This document shows, one piece after another, positions 28,233 through 37,563 of a stretch of 62,840 bases of DNA. The stretch lies in contig JACJWE010000004.1 of NCBI GenBank assembly GCA_020637365.1, positions 1 to 62,840 of the forward strand. Direction: 5' to 3'. How positions within the stretch are numbered: the stretch's first letter is position 1; each line of letters begins with the position of its first letter. Made by a program: the position numbers and the translations under genes. The notes beneath the pieces are model-generated. The model was not told the origin of the DNA, searched no databases, and saw only the letters and a program-made list of their open reading frames with translations. This DNA comes from Acidimicrobiia bacterium (GTDB taxonomy: Bacteria; Actinomycetota; Acidimicrobiia; IMCC26256; JAGNEX01).

Positions 28233-29138
28233 TCAACCTGTTCGAGCTAGGGCGTCGAGGATCAGCGCATTGACATCATCGGGCTGTTCCAGATGCAGGA
28301 AGTGTCCAGCCCGATCGAGAATCCGCACGTCGACACCCCGTGGAAAGAGACCTCCTAGGGCACCCTCATCAACCGATTCCACACCCATACATCCATCATC
28401 GACGCCATGGAGGTATAACGCCGGCACGTCGATGGCGCCGAGGGCGCCCGCATCTGCCGCGGGGTTTGAGCCAGCGACGGTGGGGTTGAACATCGCTCGG
28501 TAGTACCCGAGGACCGCTGTGAGGTTGTCGGCGGGGGCCATCGACTCTTTGAGCGACCGAACGAAGCCTGTCTCCGGAGTGAAACCCGGTGACCAGTCCG
28601 CCCAGAGGGTGTCGATCAGTGCCATGTCGTTCGCCGCAACGACAAACTCAGCGGTCGGCTGCTGAAAGAAGAACATGTACCAGGACCGTTTGAGCTGCGC
28701 CGGGTCCATCATCGCCATCATCATGGTCGCCATATGCGGGACGGCCATGGTGGTCAGATGGGTGAGGCGTTCCGGCTTCCAACCGGCGACCGCGTACCCG
28801 ACCAGTGCACCCCAGTCGTGTCCAACCAGTGCAACCGGCGCGTCGGGGGAGACGGCGTCGATCAACGCCATGACGTGGGATGCCAGCGCTCCGAGTGAGA
28901 AGTCACCGTCTTCGGGGACAGCTGTGGGGTGATAGCCGGGCATCCACGGTGCGATCGCCCGAAACCCAGCCTTGCTGAGGTCGGCCATGAGGGGCACAAA
29001 GGTCAAGGCATGGTCGGGAAAACCGTGAAGCGCGACGACGACCGGGCCGTCGAGCGGTCCCGCTGCGAGCGCTTCGAAACTCAGGTTCGGGGTGGCTATC
29101 GTCACCCGTTCGAATTCGTCACCGAGTGCCTGTGTCAT
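28233..29138 (-). CDS. Alpha/beta hydrolase, epoxide hydrolase-like
   Basis: I choose ATG 29138 (301 residues) because the fold begins shortly after it; starts further upstream add an unrelated stretch. The oxyanion motif is HGFPDH, the nucleophile elbow is VGHDWGA with Asp in place of Ser, the acid is probably in LHGVDDG, and the catalytic His is in AGHFLHLEQP. An Asp nucleophile and the RSWYMFFFQQP lid Tyr point to the epoxide hydrolase / haloalkane dehalogenase branch. It would open epoxides or dehalogenate a small hydrophobic substrate in the cytoplasm. It is divergent from the sulfotransferase gene at 29305. Confidence 0.88.
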   Translation of the reverse strand: MTQALGDEFERVTIATPNLSFEALAAGPLDGPVVVALHGFPDHALTFVPLMADLSKAGFRAIAPWMPGYHPTAVPEDGDFSLGALASHVMALIDAVSPDAPVALVGHDWGALVGYAVAGWKPERLTHLTTMAVPHMATMMMAMMDPAQLKRSWYMFFFQQPTAEFVVAANDMALIDTLWADWSPGFTPETGFVRSLKESMAPADNLTAVLGYYRAMFNPTVAGSNPAADAGALGAIDVPALYLHGVDDGCMGVESVDEGALGGLFPRGVDVRILDRAGHFLHLEQPDDVNALILDALARTG

Positions 29139-29304
29139 CGTTTGATCGTAACCCTCCGCCCGAACGTCGAGCTGCCCTAACCCGTGCTCGACACTCCGCA
29201 TTCCCATCTCGTCCACAGCACTACAGTGCATGATCAGCTGTGTCCGGCCACAGCCTGCGCGCGGCGCATGAGGCGTCGTAGCCCTCGCGATCAAGGAGAC
29301 GCCC

Positions 29305-30273
29305 ATGCCGCCGTTCCTGATGGTTGTGGGGTGTCAACGATCGGGAACCACCCTGCTCAAAGCCATGCTGGATGCTCATCCAGGCGTTGCGGTCCCGGGC
29401 GAGTCGCATTTCATCGCCCCGATGTCGCGCATCGCGCGGCGCTATCAGCGTTTCGGTGGTTTCAATGAAGCGGTGTTCCACACCGACCTGGGACGCTTCG
29501 GTCGGCTCGGTACGTGGGATATCCCCGACGGGGCGTTGGCGGAATGGACGGCGGGCGCAGATTCGTTGCCGGACGCGATACGACGCATCTACGCCGGGTA
29601 CGCATCGGTTCACGAAGCGACCAGGTATGTCGATAAGACGCCCAATTATGTTCGTTCCATCTCGCGGATCGCAGCGTTGTTGCCTGAGACCCGATTCGTT
29701 CACATCATCAGAGATCCCCGCAACGTTGCGCTCTCACTCGTCTCACGTGCCGGTTGGGGGCCGGTGTCGGTGGGCGAGGCGACGCGCTACTGGGCCAAAC
29801 GGGTGCGCTCAGGAATCGCGCAAGGTTCCACGCTTCCACCGAGTCGGTATATGCAGCTTCGTTACGAGGATTTGATCGCCGACCCCGAAGGGGAGCTTCG
29901 CCAGATCTGCGGGTTTGGGGGCATCAGCTTTAATCCGGTGATGTTGAGCTTCGAGACGCGAGCCGACAGGTTGCTCTCCGAGGTGGCTTCTCCCGAGGAC
30001 CATCAGAACATCCGCCGACCGGTGACGGCCGACCTTCGTGATTTTCGCCATGAGATGACTGAGCCCGATCAGATCTTGGTCGAGCAAGTGTTAGGCCCTG
30101 ACCTCGACGCTTTGGGGTATGAGCGCATGTATACAAAGGTCGGTGAGTCGTCGAGCAGGCGCAGCTCCTACGCGATCCTGCTGGAGTCGTTGCCGCGTCG
30201 GGCGGTGGCACTGCCGCGTCACGTTGCCTTTGCCCGAAACATCGCGAGGAGTCGCACGGTGGCGGGGTGCTGA
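29305..30273 (+). CDS. Sulfotransferase (PAPS-dependent)
   Basis: 322 residues, with a GGAG ribosome site about nine bases upstream of ATG 29305. The 5'-phosphosulfate loop is QRSGTTLLKAML close to the N-terminus and the 3'-phosphate site is FVHIIRDPRNVALSL. VDKTPNYV between them is typical of the Sulfotransfer_3 family. It should move sulfate from PAPS to a hydroxyl of a glycan or lipid. It overlaps the next gene by seven bases, and lies in a cluster with a WecE-like aminotransferase and glycosyltransferases, so a surface glycan is the likely acceptor. Confidence 0.9.
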   Translation: MPPFLMVVGCQRSGTTLLKAMLDAHPGVAVPGESHFIAPMSRIARRYQRFGGFNEAVFHTDLGRFGRLGTWDIPDGALAEWTAGADSLPDAIRRIYAGYASVHEATRYVDKTPNYVRSISRIAALLPETRFVHIIRDPRNVALSLVSRAGWGPVSVGEATRYWAKRVRSGIAQGSTLPPSRYMQLRYEDLIADPEGELRQICGFGGISFNPVMLSFETRADRLLSEVASPEDHQNIRRPVTADLRDFRHEMTEPDQILVEQVLGPDLDALGYERMYTKVGESSSRRSSYAILLESLPRRAVALPRHVAFARNIARSRTVAGC

Positions 30274-32264
30274 AGCCTGAGCGGAGGTCGACGGCCGATA
30301 GCGAACCGGCACCGGCGCTCGCCCGCATCGTTCTTATCTTGTTGTGGCTGACGCTCGCCATGACGGTGGCGATACAGCTCTGGGCGGTTCGCCGCGGCTT
30401 CGACATCACCGATGAAGGTCTGTATCTGCTGGAGTTGTCCAAACCTCACGCCAACATCCCGGGTGTGACCCAGTTTGAACTGGTAGCCACTTTGGGTTCC
30501 GGCGGAAGGCACCTGGGGATCGTGGGCTGGAGATTGCTGGGACTCGTGATGACCATCGCGAGCTGTGGCCTTCTCGGGCTGGCGCTGAGCCACCATGTTC
30601 GTACGCCGAGTGTGGCTACTTCTGAGCGCCATGTCTGGATCGCCGATTGGAAGGTGACCGTTCCGTTCTCGATCCTCACCGGAACGCTCGCTTACGGCGT
30701 CGCTCGTCCGACGGTTTCCTACATCAACATGAACGCGTCCCTGGTCGCTCTCGAGATCGCGTTGTTGCTCTGGGCCATCGGTCCCCGGCGCGCGCGTCGA
30801 GCTCCAGCGGGCAAGCGCCCCGGTGCTCAGGAAACTACGGGTCCTCAGGAAACTACGGGTGCTCAGGAAACCAACGGTCCGCTCTCTCGCGTCCGTCGCT
30901 CCGTCGGCCACCAGGGTGCGTTGGTGGCACCAGTGCTCACCGGCATTCTGCTGGGGTTTCATTTGTTCGTGAGGTGGCCAACGGCAGTCCTCATGACGGG
31001 TGTGCTGGCCGTTGCCCATCTGTACTTTGTGAAGCCGTGGCGACGTGGCCTCGTCAACGTCAGCGTCTTGATGATGGCAGCGGCGGCGACCATCGTGCTG
31101 ACGGCACAGGACTTTGTCGGGCGGTGGTTCTCCCTCGATGCGATGCTCTCATCAGCTCGTACCGCATCGGACTCAACCGCACATAACCCGGGTGGTCTCA
31201 TGAGCGACTATCTGGCGGACATCAAACGATTTGCAGGCCTCGGGTTCGGCTGGGTCGGACTCGCTGTCGGCGTTGTCGGCTTGGTGTTCTTGATTCAATC
31301 CCGGGTGTCTCGTAGGGCTGCACGGTTGCTATTGGGCCTGGTCGGTGCCGTCGGCGTGGTCTCCATCTTGTGGCGCGGCCATGGGTCGGCGCAGGGCTAC
31401 ATGGAGCGGGTCGACTGGGTTGTTGGGTTGATTCTCGGCGCAGCGACGGTCATCGCGTTAGCACGCCGACAGGCCAGCACCCACGCCGATGCCGGTGCGG
31501 GTGGCGATGCCCATGGCGATACCCGCGTCGATGTCACACGTGCGGTGGCGCTGGCGTGGTTGTCGGTAGCGGCCGTCGGCGCGTCGGTCGTCGGTTCGCT
31601 GAGCCCGATATTGGGCAGAACCTCCCACGCTGCGGCACCAATTGCGGTCGCTCTGACGCTTGCGCTCGCTGTGCTAATCGAGTCGGGTTTCCTCCGCAAC
31701 AGCGGTGCAGCTCTCGTCATCGTCGCATTCTGCGGTGCAGGTGGCGCCTATGCCACCTACGGAACCGTTTTTGACCCGTACCGGGTACCTACCGACCTGC
31801 TCCAGCAAACCCATTCGGTTCAAGGCGTTGGACCGCTCAACGGAATTCGAGTCGATCAGGCGAGCGCGGAGATGTTCCAGGAGTTGGCTGATTTGGTCGC
31901 TGACACGACGACGTTGAGCCCCGACGACCCGATCCTCGCGCTCTCTCAAGCCCCGGGACTGGTCTACGCGCTCGACGGGACTGCCCCAGGAACGGCGTGG
32001 ATCCCCGCTCCGGTCGAGGGCAAACAACGGCGGACTTGTGAGACGTTCCGAGCTCATCCCGATCAGGTTCGACAGACGAAACTCGTACTCCAGGTGTTGC
32101 CGATTGGTTTAGAGATGCGAGATTGCCTCCCACATATTTGGCCAGACTTTCCGAACAACTTGGTCGAGATAGGACGCGTACAAAATGCGTATTCCCGGGT
32201 CGTCGTGGACCGTGCCATCATTGCGTACGCGCTCGCTGAAGCGGTGCGAAACGACAGCCGATGA
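30267..32264 (+). CDS. Polytopic membrane protein, GT-C glycosyltransferase-like
   Basis: GTG 30267 overlaps the sulfotransferase stop by seven bases. The 665 residues hold about eleven to twelve membrane helices and a C-terminal soluble domain (from about 500). A DITDEGLYLL motif (Asp49, Glu50) in the first outer loop resembles the metal/acceptor Asp-Glu of GT-C enzymes that use polyprenyl-phosphate sugars, such as PMT and ArnT. No closer family is recognised. A cytoplasmic loop near residue 190 contains three six-residue repeats (GAQETT, GPQETT, GAQETN). The context suggests sugar transfer to, or modification of, an exported glycan. Confidence 0.75.
   Translation: MLKPERRSTADSEPAPALARIVLILLWLTLAMTVAIQLWAVRRGFDITDEGLYLLELSKPHANIPGVTQFELVATLGSGGRHLGIVGWRLLGLVMTIASCGLLGLALSHHVRTPSVATSERHVWIADWKVTVPFSILTGTLAYGVARPTVSYINMNASLVALEIALLLWAIGPRRARRAPAGKRPGAQETTGPQETTGAQETNGPLSRVRRSVGHQGALVAPVLTGILLGFHLFVRWPTAVLMTGVLAVAHLYFVKPWRRGLVNVSVLMMAAAATIVLTAQDFVGRWFSLDAMLSSARTASDSTAHNPGGLMSDYLADIKRFAGLGFGWVGLAVGVVGLVFLIQSRVSRRAARLLLGLVGAVGVVSILWRGHGSAQGYMERVDWVVGLILGAATVIALARRQASTHADAGAGGDAHGDTRVDVTRAVALAWLSVAAVGASVVGSLSPILGRTSHAAAPIAVALTLALAVLIESGFLRNSGAALVIVAFCGAGGAYATYGTVFDPYRVPTDLLQQTHSVQGVGPLNGIRVDQASAEMFQELADLVADTTTLSPDDPILALSQAPGLVYALDGTAPGTAWIPAPVEGKQRRTCETFRAHPDQVRQTKLVLQVLPIGLEMRDCLPHIWPDFPNNLVEIGRVQNAYSRVVVDRAIIAYALAEAVRNDSR
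30820..30873 (+). repeat. Three in-frame 18-bp repeats in the GT-C-like gene
   Basis: The unit GGTGCTCAGGAAACTACG occurs three times with few changes and encodes GAQETT-like hexapeptides in a loop between two membrane helices. In-frame unit length means copy-number change would not break the gene. Confidence 0.75.
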
Positions 32265-32276
32265 CGAGAGCGCTTC

Positions 32277-33422
32277 ATGACGGAAACGATTCCACTCAGT
32301 GAGCCTTCGCTAGAAGGTAATGAGCTTGCCTATCTCGACGACGCCATTGGCCAGCGGCACTTGTCGGCCCTTGGTGAGTACTCCAGGAAATGCAGCGAGC
32401 TGCTCGGCGCCGCACATGGAGCTGCCGACGTCGTGATGACGACGTCGTGTACCGACGCACTTGAGTTGTCCGCACTCCTCCTTGGCATTGAACCTGGCGA
32501 TGTCGTGGTCGTCCCCAGCTTTACGTACGTGTCAACGGCGCTGGCGTTTGCTCGCCAGGGGGCGACGATTCGCTTTTGCGATATCGAGCCGGTCACGTTC
32601 GGCATGGACCCCAACCATCTCGAAGCGTTGTTGGACGGGAGCGTTCGAGCGGTCGTTCCCGTGCACTACGCCGGCGTGGGATGTGACATCGAGGACATTC
32701 TCAACGCGACTCAAGGACTCCCACATCTCGATGTGGTTGAAGACAACGCGCACGGCCTCTTTGGCAGCTATCGAGGAGAACCGCTCGGTTCGTTCGGACG
32801 CTTTTCGACCCTCAGTTTCCATGAGACCAAGAACTTTGTGTGCGGCGAGGGTGGAGCGCTGGTCGTCAACCGACCGGGCGATGTTGAACGAGCGCGAATC
32901 CTCAACGACAAGGGCACCAATCGAGGCGCGTTTTTGCGGGGTCAGGTGGATCGGCACACCTGGGTCGACACGGGGTCGAGCTTCGGTTTGAGTGACATGC
33001 TCGCGGCCTTTCTCTACGGTCAGCTCGAACGCCGCAGCGAAATCTTGGCGAAACGCAAGGTCGTCTTCGAGCGCTATCAGGTCATGTTGGAGGGGGGTCA
33101 ACGCGACGGCGGCTACAGCCTTCCGGTCGTTCCAGAAGATCGTCGGTCGGCCTACCACATGTATTACGTGATCCTGCCGGACCGAGCGACAAGAGATGCG
33201 GTGATCGACGGAATGCGTGTTCGAGGCGTTGCCTCAGCCTTTCACTACGTGCCGCTGCATAGTTCGCCATATGGCTTGGAGGTGAGCGACGGTGATGGTG
33301 AGTGTCCGGTCACCGACGATGTCGCCGGTCGGCTGCTGAGGCTGCCGTTTTACAACAATCTGTCCGAATCACAAGCAGATCGCGTGGTCGAAGCATTTCT
33401 CGCAGCGCTGGCCGCATGCTGA
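32277..33422 (+). CDS. wecE: dTDP-4-amino-4,6-dideoxygalactose transaminase-like (WecE/RffA)
   Basis: This 381-residue PLP enzyme belongs to the DegT/DnrJ/EryC1 group. Lys185 in SFHETKN is the PLP lysine and DVVEDNAHG the cofactor-ring Asp segment. The stretch LNDKGTNRGAFLRGQVD plus HTWVDTGSSFGLSD closely follows WecE/RffA, which aminates dTDP-4-keto-6-deoxyglucose to dTDP-Fuc4N. It starts 12 bases after the GT-C-like gene and is probably in the same transcript as the sulfotransferase. The product sugar would be built into a surface polysaccharide. Related enzymes make the 3-amino or quinovosamine isomers, so the exact sugar is provisional. Confidence 0.9.
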   Translation: MTETIPLSEPSLEGNELAYLDDAIGQRHLSALGEYSRKCSELLGAAHGAADVVMTTSCTDALELSALLLGIEPGDVVVVPSFTYVSTALAFARQGATIRFCDIEPVTFGMDPNHLEALLDGSVRAVVPVHYAGVGCDIEDILNATQGLPHLDVVEDNAHGLFGSYRGEPLGSFGRFSTLSFHETKNFVCGEGGALVVNRPGDVERARILNDKGTNRGAFLRGQVDRHTWVDTGSSFGLSDMLAAFLYGQLERRSEILAKRKVVFERYQVMLEGGQRDGGYSLPVVPEDRRSAYHMYYVILPDRATRDAVIDGMRVRGVASAFHYVPLHSSPYGLEVSDGDGECPVTDDVAGRLLRLPFYNNLSESQADRVVEAFLAALAAC

Positions 33423-33473
33423 ACGAAGCGGACCTCGCTGGGGCGTGTGTCAGCGCTGATCAGCAGACCCTGC

Positions 33474-34214
33474 TCATGAACCCTCAGCCCATGCGGTGGG
33501 GAGTTCGATGCACTCGGCAAGCGCTGCGTTCCAGGGCGCAAAGTAGTGAGCGAGCCGCTCGAGGAGACACGGAGATAGCTCGGGCGATGAGCTGGTCGAG
33601 GCGTTCATAGGGTCGTCGGGAATCGTCCACCGGAATCGGTTGTCGATGTCGAGCTGGTCAAAGAGTCGCCTCGCTGTATGGGTTGACGCGGCGATCTCTT
33701 CGGTGAAGAAAAGGTGGACGCTGCGGTGGCCGAACGCGTTCACCCACGGTTGTAACGCCTCGACATAGCGGCTTCGTCCCAAATAGTCGTGTGGGTGCGC
33801 GGAAATCCCAAGGTCCCTTGCGCCCAGTCGGGTATCAGGGTCGAGGGCGACCTCCGCTGGTCGGGTTTCTAAGCCGTTATCGACGGAAAACCTGAAGTTG
33901 GAGATGGCGCGCGCGACCGGCTCTCGCAGGATGGCGACGACCGTCGCTGAGGGGTGCTGAGTCGCCATCCGGGTTGCCGCGGCGGGGTTTGACATATAGC
34001 TGGTTGTCTTCTCCGCCCAGACCGTGCTCGGTTGAAACCGCGCAAACCATCGAGCGTCATATTCGTCGTGGTCGATGGGATCACCCAGATAGGCCTTGGG
34101 CTCAGGTCGCCAAGGTTTGATGAAGTCGATCTGGGGATGCTGGTCGAGGAGGGAAGCCAACAAGGTGGATGCAGATCGTTGTGCGCCGATCAAGAACAAG
34201 TGTCGGTGGTTCAT
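33474..34214 (-). CDS. Sulfotransferase, second copy
   Basis: 246 residues with the 5'-phosphosulfate loop GAQRSASTLLASLL (Ser-Ala-Ser-Thr where SGTT is common) and the 3'-phosphate site VAILREPVARAISNF, as in carbohydrate and heparan-type sulfotransferases. ATG 34214 overlaps the stop of the GT2 gene by four bases (ATGA), so the two are translationally coupled. It is convergent with the WecE-like gene and is not closely related to the sulfotransferase at 29305. Confidence 0.87.
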   Translation of the reverse strand: MNHRHLFLIGAQRSASTLLASLLDQHPQIDFIKPWRPEPKAYLGDPIDHDEYDARWFARFQPSTVWAEKTTSYMSNPAAATRMATQHPSATVVAILREPVARAISNFRFSVDNGLETRPAEVALDPDTRLGARDLGISAHPHDYLGRSRYVEALQPWVNAFGHRSVHLFFTEEIAASTHTARRLFDQLDIDNRFRWTIPDDPMNASTSSSPELSPCLLERLAHYFAPWNAALAECIELPTAWAEGS

Positions 34215-35254
34215 CGATGTGGTGGCTCACAGCCATCGTCTGTTGCGTGGGTGGGATGATCGTGGGTCGACGCTTCGGTACCCACGTGCTTAGAAACGTA
34301 GTACGGCTCGTTCGAGAGCTGGTTCAAAGCTCGCACGACATACTCGCCAATCATTGCCAACATTGCGATGATGATGCCCGAGAAGAACGAGATCATGACC
34401 GCGAGCGATGCCCACCCTTCGACTTGGTTGCCGCGGACCAACGCTTTGGCGATGATCGCGATGCTGAGGGCAAAGGCGAACGCTGCGACCGTCATACCCC
34501 ACAGCGACACGAGTCGGAGCGGGTAGGAAGAGTACGAGAACGTGATTCGGGCGACCAGTTTCAGCATGCGACCGATCGAATAGTTCGACGAACCAATCTC
34601 TCGACGGTGATGGTCGACATCGACGTTGGCGCGATCCTGGCTGTAGAGAAGCGCTTGGCCCGTGATGTAGGGGAATGCTGTTCGTGCCGAGCAGATTCGG
34701 TCCACGACATCGCGATTGAGTATCCGAAAGTTGCTGACGATCAGGTCGTCGGGCTGACCGAAGATTCTGCGGTTGATGACGCCGATGAGTCGGCTACCGA
34801 CCCGCCGGTAACGACCGTGCTGCTTGTGTCGGAACTTCCCAAAGACGACGTCGTGTCCTTGGAGCGCAGCGTTGACCAGCGTGGGGATCTCCGACGGAGG
34901 GTTTTGCATATCGTCGTCCATCGTGACGACAAAGTCGCCGCGCGAGGCTCTGAGCCCGCACAGGTTGGCGGCGTGCTGGCCGTAGTTCTTGAGCAGTCGA
35001 TACGACTGCACATGCCGATGAGCGGTAGCGGCCTGCTCAATCACATCCCAACTGCGATCGGCACTTCCGTCATCGACCAGGATGATTTCGTAGCGCCACG
35101 GATGGCTTTCGAACACGTCGATGACGTTGCGAATCGTCGTGGCGACAATGCCTTCACTGTTGAAGACGGGAATGACGACGCTGACCAGAAGACCGGCCGG
35201 ATCGTGCTGCACAGGTTGCGCTGAGCCGCCGGGTACAGGCGTGTCACCCGCCAT
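34211..35254 (-). CDS. Family 2 glycosyltransferase, dolichyl/undecaprenyl-phosphate sugar synthase type
   Basis: ATG 35254 follows GGGGG closely and gives 347 residues. The GT-A domain has LVSVVIPVFNSEG, IILVDDGSADRSW and the DXD-like VTMDDDMQNPP. Two C-terminal membrane helices (AAFAFALSIAIIAKALV and FFSGIIIAMLAMIGEYVVRAL) follow, as in ArnC, GtrB and CsbB. Such enzymes load a sugar onto polyprenyl phosphate at the inner face for use by a GT-C enzyme outside, and a GT-C-like gene is encoded 2 kb away. Sugar identity is unknown. Confidence 0.92.
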   Translation of the reverse strand: MAGDTPVPGGSAQPVQHDPAGLLVSVVIPVFNSEGIVATTIRNVIDVFESHPWRYEIILVDDGSADRSWDVIEQAATAHRHVQSYRLLKNYGQHAANLCGLRASRGDFVVTMDDDMQNPPSEIPTLVNAALQGHDVVFGKFRHKQHGRYRRVGSRLIGVINRRIFGQPDDLIVSNFRILNRDVVDRICSARTAFPYITGQALLYSQDRANVDVDHHRREIGSSNYSIGRMLKLVARITFSYSSYPLRLVSLWGMTVAAFAFALSIAIIAKALVRGNQVEGWASLAVMISFFSGIIIAMLAMIGEYVVRALNQLSNEPYYVSKHVGTEASTHDHPTHATDDGCEPPHR

Positions 35255-35329
35255 TTTTCCCCCTTTCGTCGCTGCGAATTTACCGGTACCATCGGTGGTT
35301 TCGACAGTCAGATGAGCTTCGGAGCTGGT

Positions 35330-36295
35330 ATGGAGGTCACCTTCTACGGCGTGCGTGGGTCGACCCCGTGCTCGTGGCGAGACGCGATGCGCTATGGATG
35401 CAACTCGTCGTGCGTTGTGTTGCGAGTGCCGGACGCGCCCCCGATCTTGCTCGATTTGGGAACCGGCGCACGGGTCTATGGTGACGACTTCGGGTCGGCG
35501 CCGTTCATCGGCACCGCCCTGGTCACACATCTTCATTGGGACCATGTGCAAGGGCTGCCGTTCTTCCGTCCGGTCGACCGACCAGGGGCCGAAATCGATG
35601 TGTTCGGTCCTCGGCACCCCGAAGGTCAGCTCGGAACTGTGTGGGAAGGCTTCATGAAGCCCCCCTATTTTCCGATCCGCCCGTCCGAACTACGAGGCGA
35701 CATTCGCTTTCACGATGTTGATCCCGGCACCTTTGCGATCCCGGGCGCGCGAGTGACGGCCCAAACCGTTCGGCACCCAAACCCCACCCTTGGATATCGA
35801 GTGGAAGCGGCGGGTGTTGTGGTCGCCTTCATCCCCGATCACGGTCCGGGCGACGATCCTGAGGAGTTTGTTCCCGCCGAGGTGCTCGAGCTTGTCGACG
35901 GTGCCGACCTGCTCATCCACGACGCCCAGTTCACCGTCGGCGAACAACGCGAGCGCAGTCATTGGGGTCATTGCTCTCATCGCTATGCGGTCGAGGTGGC
36001 TCGACAGGGTGGCGTCAAGCGTTTGGCGCTCTTCCACCATGACCCGCACCACGACGACGAGCAGATCGATTCGATGGCGCACGAAGCTCATGACATGGCC
36101 ACGGCGCTCAACATCGAGGTGTTCGCGGCCGCCGAACTGATGCGCGTCTATTTAGAACCCGATGCAGCGACGCCAGCCGCGTCGAGCACGACGACCTCCC
36201 GAGGCGTGCTTTCTGCGACAGAGCCTGCGGACCCAGCCGTGCCAGCGCAAGACGAGGCCCTGGCCGGGCCACTGGCATATTCGGCGACATCCTGA
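35330..36295 (+). CDS. MBL-fold metallohydrolase (RNase Z / PqqB-like group)
   Basis: ATG 35330, six bases after GGAG, fits better than ATG 35312. 321 residues. The N-terminus VTFYGVRGSTPCS and LLDLGTGAR are typical of the RNase Z-like branch. The metal motif HLHWDHVQG is complete, with IPDHG, DLLIHDAQF and LFHHDPHHDD supplying the later ligands. It is a cytoplasmic hydrolase of phosphodiester or similar bonds and the substrate is unknown. The Ala/Ser/Thr-rich tail after residue about 275 is poorly conserved. It is divergent from the GT2 gene across only 75 bases. Confidence 0.88.
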   Translation: MEVTFYGVRGSTPCSWRDAMRYGCNSSCVVLRVPDAPPILLDLGTGARVYGDDFGSAPFIGTALVTHLHWDHVQGLPFFRPVDRPGAEIDVFGPRHPEGQLGTVWEGFMKPPYFPIRPSELRGDIRFHDVDPGTFAIPGARVTAQTVRHPNPTLGYRVEAAGVVVAFIPDHGPGDDPEEFVPAEVLELVDGADLLIHDAQFTVGEQRERSHWGHCSHRYAVEVARQGGVKRLALFHHDPHHDDEQIDSMAHEAHDMATALNIEVFAAAELMRVYLEPDAATPAASSTTTSRGVLSATEPADPAVPAQDEALAGPLAYSATS

Positions 36296-36515
36296 CCGGA
36301 TACCATCCGATCGATTTCGTCGCTGAGCATCGTCACGCCGGCGAGGACGAGACCTGGGTGGCCCACCTCCTCACGCGTTCCACACTGGACTTGGGAGCGG
36401 CCTGACGTATGTCACAATGCGGGACATTCGATGGTCGGCGATCTCGATGATCAGCCGCCCGCTAGGCCACTACCGGACCGGATCGCCGCGTGCGGCACAA
36501 CACTGAGGAGAAGCA

Positions 36516-36998
36516 GTGGACACCTTTGACAGCAAAGACCTGCGTCAAGCCTTCGGTACGTTCGCAACGGGCGTAACCTTCGTCACCGCAGCACACGAAG
36601 ATACGCCCGTGGGGATGGTGGTGAATTCGTTCTCTTCGGTGTCCCTCGAGCCGCCGATGGCACTGTTCTGTGCCGCCAAATCGTCCGAGACCTGGACAGC
36701 GATCCAGGCCGCGGGCCATTTCGCGGTCAACGTTCTGCCCCTCGACATGCAGCCTGCAGCGGCTCAATTCGTCGGCCCCTCAAACCAGCGTTTTGAGGGC
36801 GTGGCGTGGCATACCGAAGCGACGGGTGCGCCGATCCTCGATGAGGCGATGTCGTATATCGACTGCGAGATCACCCACGAATACGACGGCGGTGATCACG
36901 TGATCGTCGTCGGAACCGTCCGGGCGCTCGGCCTCATGCGAGCGGATGAGACGCCGCTGTGCTACTTCCGCGGCGCCTACGCTCAGATCGCCCAGTAG
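36516..36998 (+). CDS. Flavin reductase domain protein (FMN-binding split barrel)
   Basis: GTG 36516 follows GGAGAAGCA and gives 160 residues. LRQAFGTFATGVTFVTA, VNSFSSVSLEPPMALFC and GHFAVNVLP are the FMN-binding strands of the flavin-reductase-like family, which supply reduced FMN to a monooxygenase or act as small NAD(P)H:flavin oxidoreductases. No monooxygenase partner is adjacent. The 220 bases before it (36296-36515) hold no gene I can support. Confidence 0.9.
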   Translation: MDTFDSKDLRQAFGTFATGVTFVTAAHEDTPVGMVVNSFSSVSLEPPMALFCAAKSSETWTAIQAAGHFAVNVLPLDMQPAAAQFVGPSNQRFEGVAWHTEATGAPILDEAMSYIDCEITHEYDGGDHVIVVGTVRALGLMRADETPLCYFRGAYAQIAQ

Positions 36999-37017
36999 CG
37001 CACCGACGGCGGCGGGA

Positions 37018-37491
37018 ATGGCGCAGACGTTCGTGGTGGCTGCACGCGTCGCGGTGGTTGCGGTCCTCGTCGTCGCGGCGCTGAGTAAGTTGCTCACCCC
37101 TCCGAAACGGTCAGACCCGACGATTCTCGGGTTATCGCCGCGGGTCTCGACGGGGGTTCTAGTGATGTGTGAGCTCTCGGTGGCAGCGCTCTTGCTGATC
37201 GTTCCGTCGGTTGGGTCCGCGACAGCGATCCTGCTGTTTGTAGCGATGACCATGTGGCTCTTTACACATCTCGGTTCCGCCAGCGGTGGTTGTCGGTGTT
37301 TTGGGGAGCTATCCGGAGCCGGTATTGGGTGGCCCCAAATTGCCAGAAACGCCGTTCTCATCGGTCTCGCGATCGTTGCTGGGGCCGATGGGAAAGATGC
37401 CAATGGGACCTTGGCGGTGCTTGTCGGGCTCCCGTTGGGAGCGCTCATGGTGCTGAGCGACCAGCTGATCCCAACCGGTCGACCGAGGTAA
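37018..37491 (+). CDS. MauE/DoxX-like redox-associated membrane protein
   Basis: ATG 37018 gives 157 residues with four membrane helices. The first (AQTFVVAARVAVVAVLVVAAL) ends in SKLLTPPKR, and a GGCRCFGEL motif between helices 3 and 4 matches the CxCFG dithiol of MauE/DoxX-like proteins. This family supports disulfide formation or methylamine dehydrogenase assembly and is often paired with thioredoxin-like proteins; none is adjacent here. It starts 19 bases after the flavin reductase gene on the same strand, so the two may be cotranscribed. Confidence 0.8.
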   Translation: MAQTFVVAARVAVVAVLVVAALSKLLTPPKRSDPTILGLSPRVSTGVLVMCELSVAALLLIVPSVGSATAILLFVAMTMWLFTHLGSASGGCRCFGELSGAGIGWPQIARNAVLIGLAIVAGADGKDANGTLAVLVGLPLGALMVLSDQLIPTGRPR

Positions 37492-37563
37492 CCCCACCGA
37501 TTCGTGATTCGCGACCGAGCGCTCCATTGGTGGAAGTCGGCGGGCGTCGGCCATCATCTTGGT

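Noticed and set aside
30267..30273. Seven-base overlap as a programmed frameshift site
   Set aside because: Both genes have complete, independent motifs and the second has its own GTG start, so ordinary overlap explains it.
36296..36515. Possible short gene after the MBL hydrolase
   Set aside because: A 39-codon plus-strand stretch (ILTGYHPIDFVAEHRHAG) has no start codon or ribosome site, and the minus-strand frame has no family match.
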